The translations under genes were made by a program, and so were the position numbers. DNA of 64,000 bases from NCBI GenBank assembly GCA_948470475.1, contig OX419336.1, positions 31,403,415 through 31,467,414 of the forward strand, written 5' to 3'. The DNA is from Galaxea fascicularis. Taxonomy: Eukaryota; Cnidaria; Anthozoa; Scleractinia; Euphylliidae. Below are positions 62,283-64,000 of this stretch, piece after piece. The number at the start of each line of letters is the position of its first letter. Positions within the stretch are counted from its first letter, which is position 1. The notes beneath the pieces are model-generated. The model had not been told where the DNA came from and did no database searches. It was given only the letters and a program-made list of their open reading frames with translations.

Positions 62283-64000
62283 CTTTGCTGATCCAATAAA
62301 CAAAACTGTCAACTATGCACTTCTTAATGGTGTTCATAGTATGGAACCTGTCAAGACACCTACCAATGCCGTAAAGGGTATGATGTAAGTCAGTATTGTT
62401 TTATATTAGAATACTGGGCATGTTTAAAGCCCCGCTGTGTGTATTTATGTTTTGCTTTACTTGATAACATTTGTTAAATCTTCATTGGTCATACAATGTA
62501 ATGTGAATGACTAGAAGCATTCATTGATGACCTTAGCACAGAATTGGCTAAAAACTGTAAAATGCTCATGAATTAATCCCTTTAAGTTATGCCTTGAGAA
62601 AAGCAAGTACAATATGAGGTCAAAGTTGTGTATAAAAGTTCTCCCAAAACTGGTTTGACAGCATTTATTGAAGCTGCATAGATAAATATCCAGAATTATG
62701 ATTAAAGTAACTTGTTTTAGACTGTTGACGGTTTTCTTAACTTTTTACATTCTTCACACACATCCAAATTGATCTAAATTTCAACAGAATATTCAATGGG
62801 AACGTTTTTATTTGAATGAATGTGTGAGACAGCCACCCAGGGTGGTACAAATATGTACCAGTGCAGTTCAACTGGTCAGCTACATTCCTGGCAAAAATAT
62901 CTTGATTGTTTGACTGAAACAAATTCCTGCAATTGCGGGCCCTCCAAAACCTTAAGGACACTGTCTTGTATGTGGTCTGATGGTGACTGAATTAAACAGT
63001 TGACTGCATTTTAGAATGATATATCAGATCATGATCAGTATAATTAGTACTATAGTAATAGATGGAGATCGAATATTCTCCTTTTATTAATGTTCTTTTA
63101 GGTTGACGGATCCAGAGAACAGAGCTGTGAATCTGGAAATAACTGCAGGTGTCCATAGCACTGACACCACAACACCCACTGCCCTCATCAGAGGTATTTA
63201 TATGTTCACAAACTTGCATGTGAGCTCAAATGCTTCATGTTCCTTTGTTAAATTTAAAGCTTATAAATATTGATTTCTATTCCAATAGCTGCAATACGTG
63301 CCCACTTCAAAACAAAAAAACGGCAGAAGAAAAACAATGACAGTGAAAGGAAGGAGCAAGTGCAACAAGAGCAGCGCAAAAGAAGCAGAAAAAATATGGT
63401 AATTACAGAAGTTAGATGCTAATGTGTTTACAAAACACTGATTAGATCAGATTTATTTCTCTGAATGCACTTTTATTATCTTTCCATACATTTTGATTTG
63501 TGAAAGTGTCACAGGAATTAAATGTGAAGTTCTCTGTCTAAAAACTGCAAAAAATCAATCTTCATTACTTTACTTTTATTCTTGAAATAAGAAATCGATC
63601 AGTAAAATAATTCATGGAGGACTGTCCATAGTGCTTTTTAGCATGAATAAATCAATAAAGAATGGTGCGATAGATACTTCTTAAGAGTCCTAATATTATG
63701 TAAATGATGAAAAGCAGTAGTGTTACATAATTTAGTGACATGTGTAGACATACTTAACTTACCATCAAACCGTCACGCCAAGATTTTGAATGCACGAGCC
63801 TGGATTAATATCATAATCACCGACAGTAATACAACATGTAGTATTAATCTTATCATATCCATGAAAACAAAACATTATTATTCCTAAGTAAATTAAGTGG
63901 CATTTTCTTTTACATTGGTAGGTCTAAGTTTTGAACTGTTTAATAGCAATTAACATATAAGTCTGTTGATTTTAACCTTTTTGCAGAAACGCCTTAAGCG
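62283..64000 (+). CDS. Unrecognised gene with two tandem paralogous exons, 3' end off the window
   Basis: Exons 62283-62384 (phase 2 to 2), 63102-63193 (2 to 1), 63289-63398 (1 to 0) and 63987 onward join in frame. The first two are paralogous: FADPINKTVNYALLNGVHSM and LTDPENRAVNLEITAGVHST, each followed by a PTNAV or PTALI segment. The third is very basic (AAIRAHFKTKKRQKK, then KRSRKNM), suggesting nuclear localisation or nucleic-acid binding. I do not recognise the family; a BEN-like or transposon-derived regulator is possible but unsupported. The 5' end is uncertain. Confidence 0.6.

Overview
The window is animal nuclear DNA with short exons, GT-AG introns and a dense load of transposon remnants. 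Gene content (a ciliary MNS1, PRMT3, ANKMY2, a leucine-rich-repeat GPCR, a secreted WSC protein) and the repeat style (tRNA-derived SINEs, many small terminal-inverted-repeat elements, BEL/Pao and LINE relics) suggest a cnidarian, most likely a stony coral. That assignment is inference, because no species-specific marker was read.

Layout, left to right. 704-5248 (+): the C-terminal half of MNS1, eight exons, 5' end off the window. 5474-8859: intergenic, filled by two related MITEs, a decayed BEL/Pao retrotransposon, a LINE 3' end and a tRNA-like SINE. 8860-20307 (+): an 11-exon gene for a secreted protein of about 1005 residues, with a signal peptide, two barrel-like repeats resembling Tudor/DUF4537 modules, two WSC domains and a long lysine-rich tail; every intron is phase 1. 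21151-35838 (-): a complete 19-exon PRMT3 (511 residues by my splice model), including a 27-nt microexon. 35972-44282 (+): a complete 12-exon ANKMY2 (435 residues), divergent from PRMT3 with about 130 bp between start codons. 46029-55020 (-): the LRR and seven-helix part of an LGR/relaxin-receptor-like GPCR, 5' end not found. 60859-64000 (+): the first part of an unrecognised gene with two tandem paralogous exons, running off the right edge.

All exon chains were built by hand. Each joins in frame across every intron; the totals (PRMT3 1536 nt, ANKMY2 1308 nt, WSC gene 3018 nt) are multiples of three, which is the main internal check. The window does not show a pathway or operon. The genes are independent, though MNS1 and ANKMY2 are both cilium-associated in other animals.

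The most unusual structures are in introns: a 3.3-kb foldback-like element in the GPCR gene whose right arm is a 144-bp satellite and whose centre is a 50-bp minisatellite; a perfect 69-bp palindrome nearby; and nested terminal-inverted-repeat elements plus a rearranged SINE with a 14-bp target duplication inside PRMT3 intron 1.
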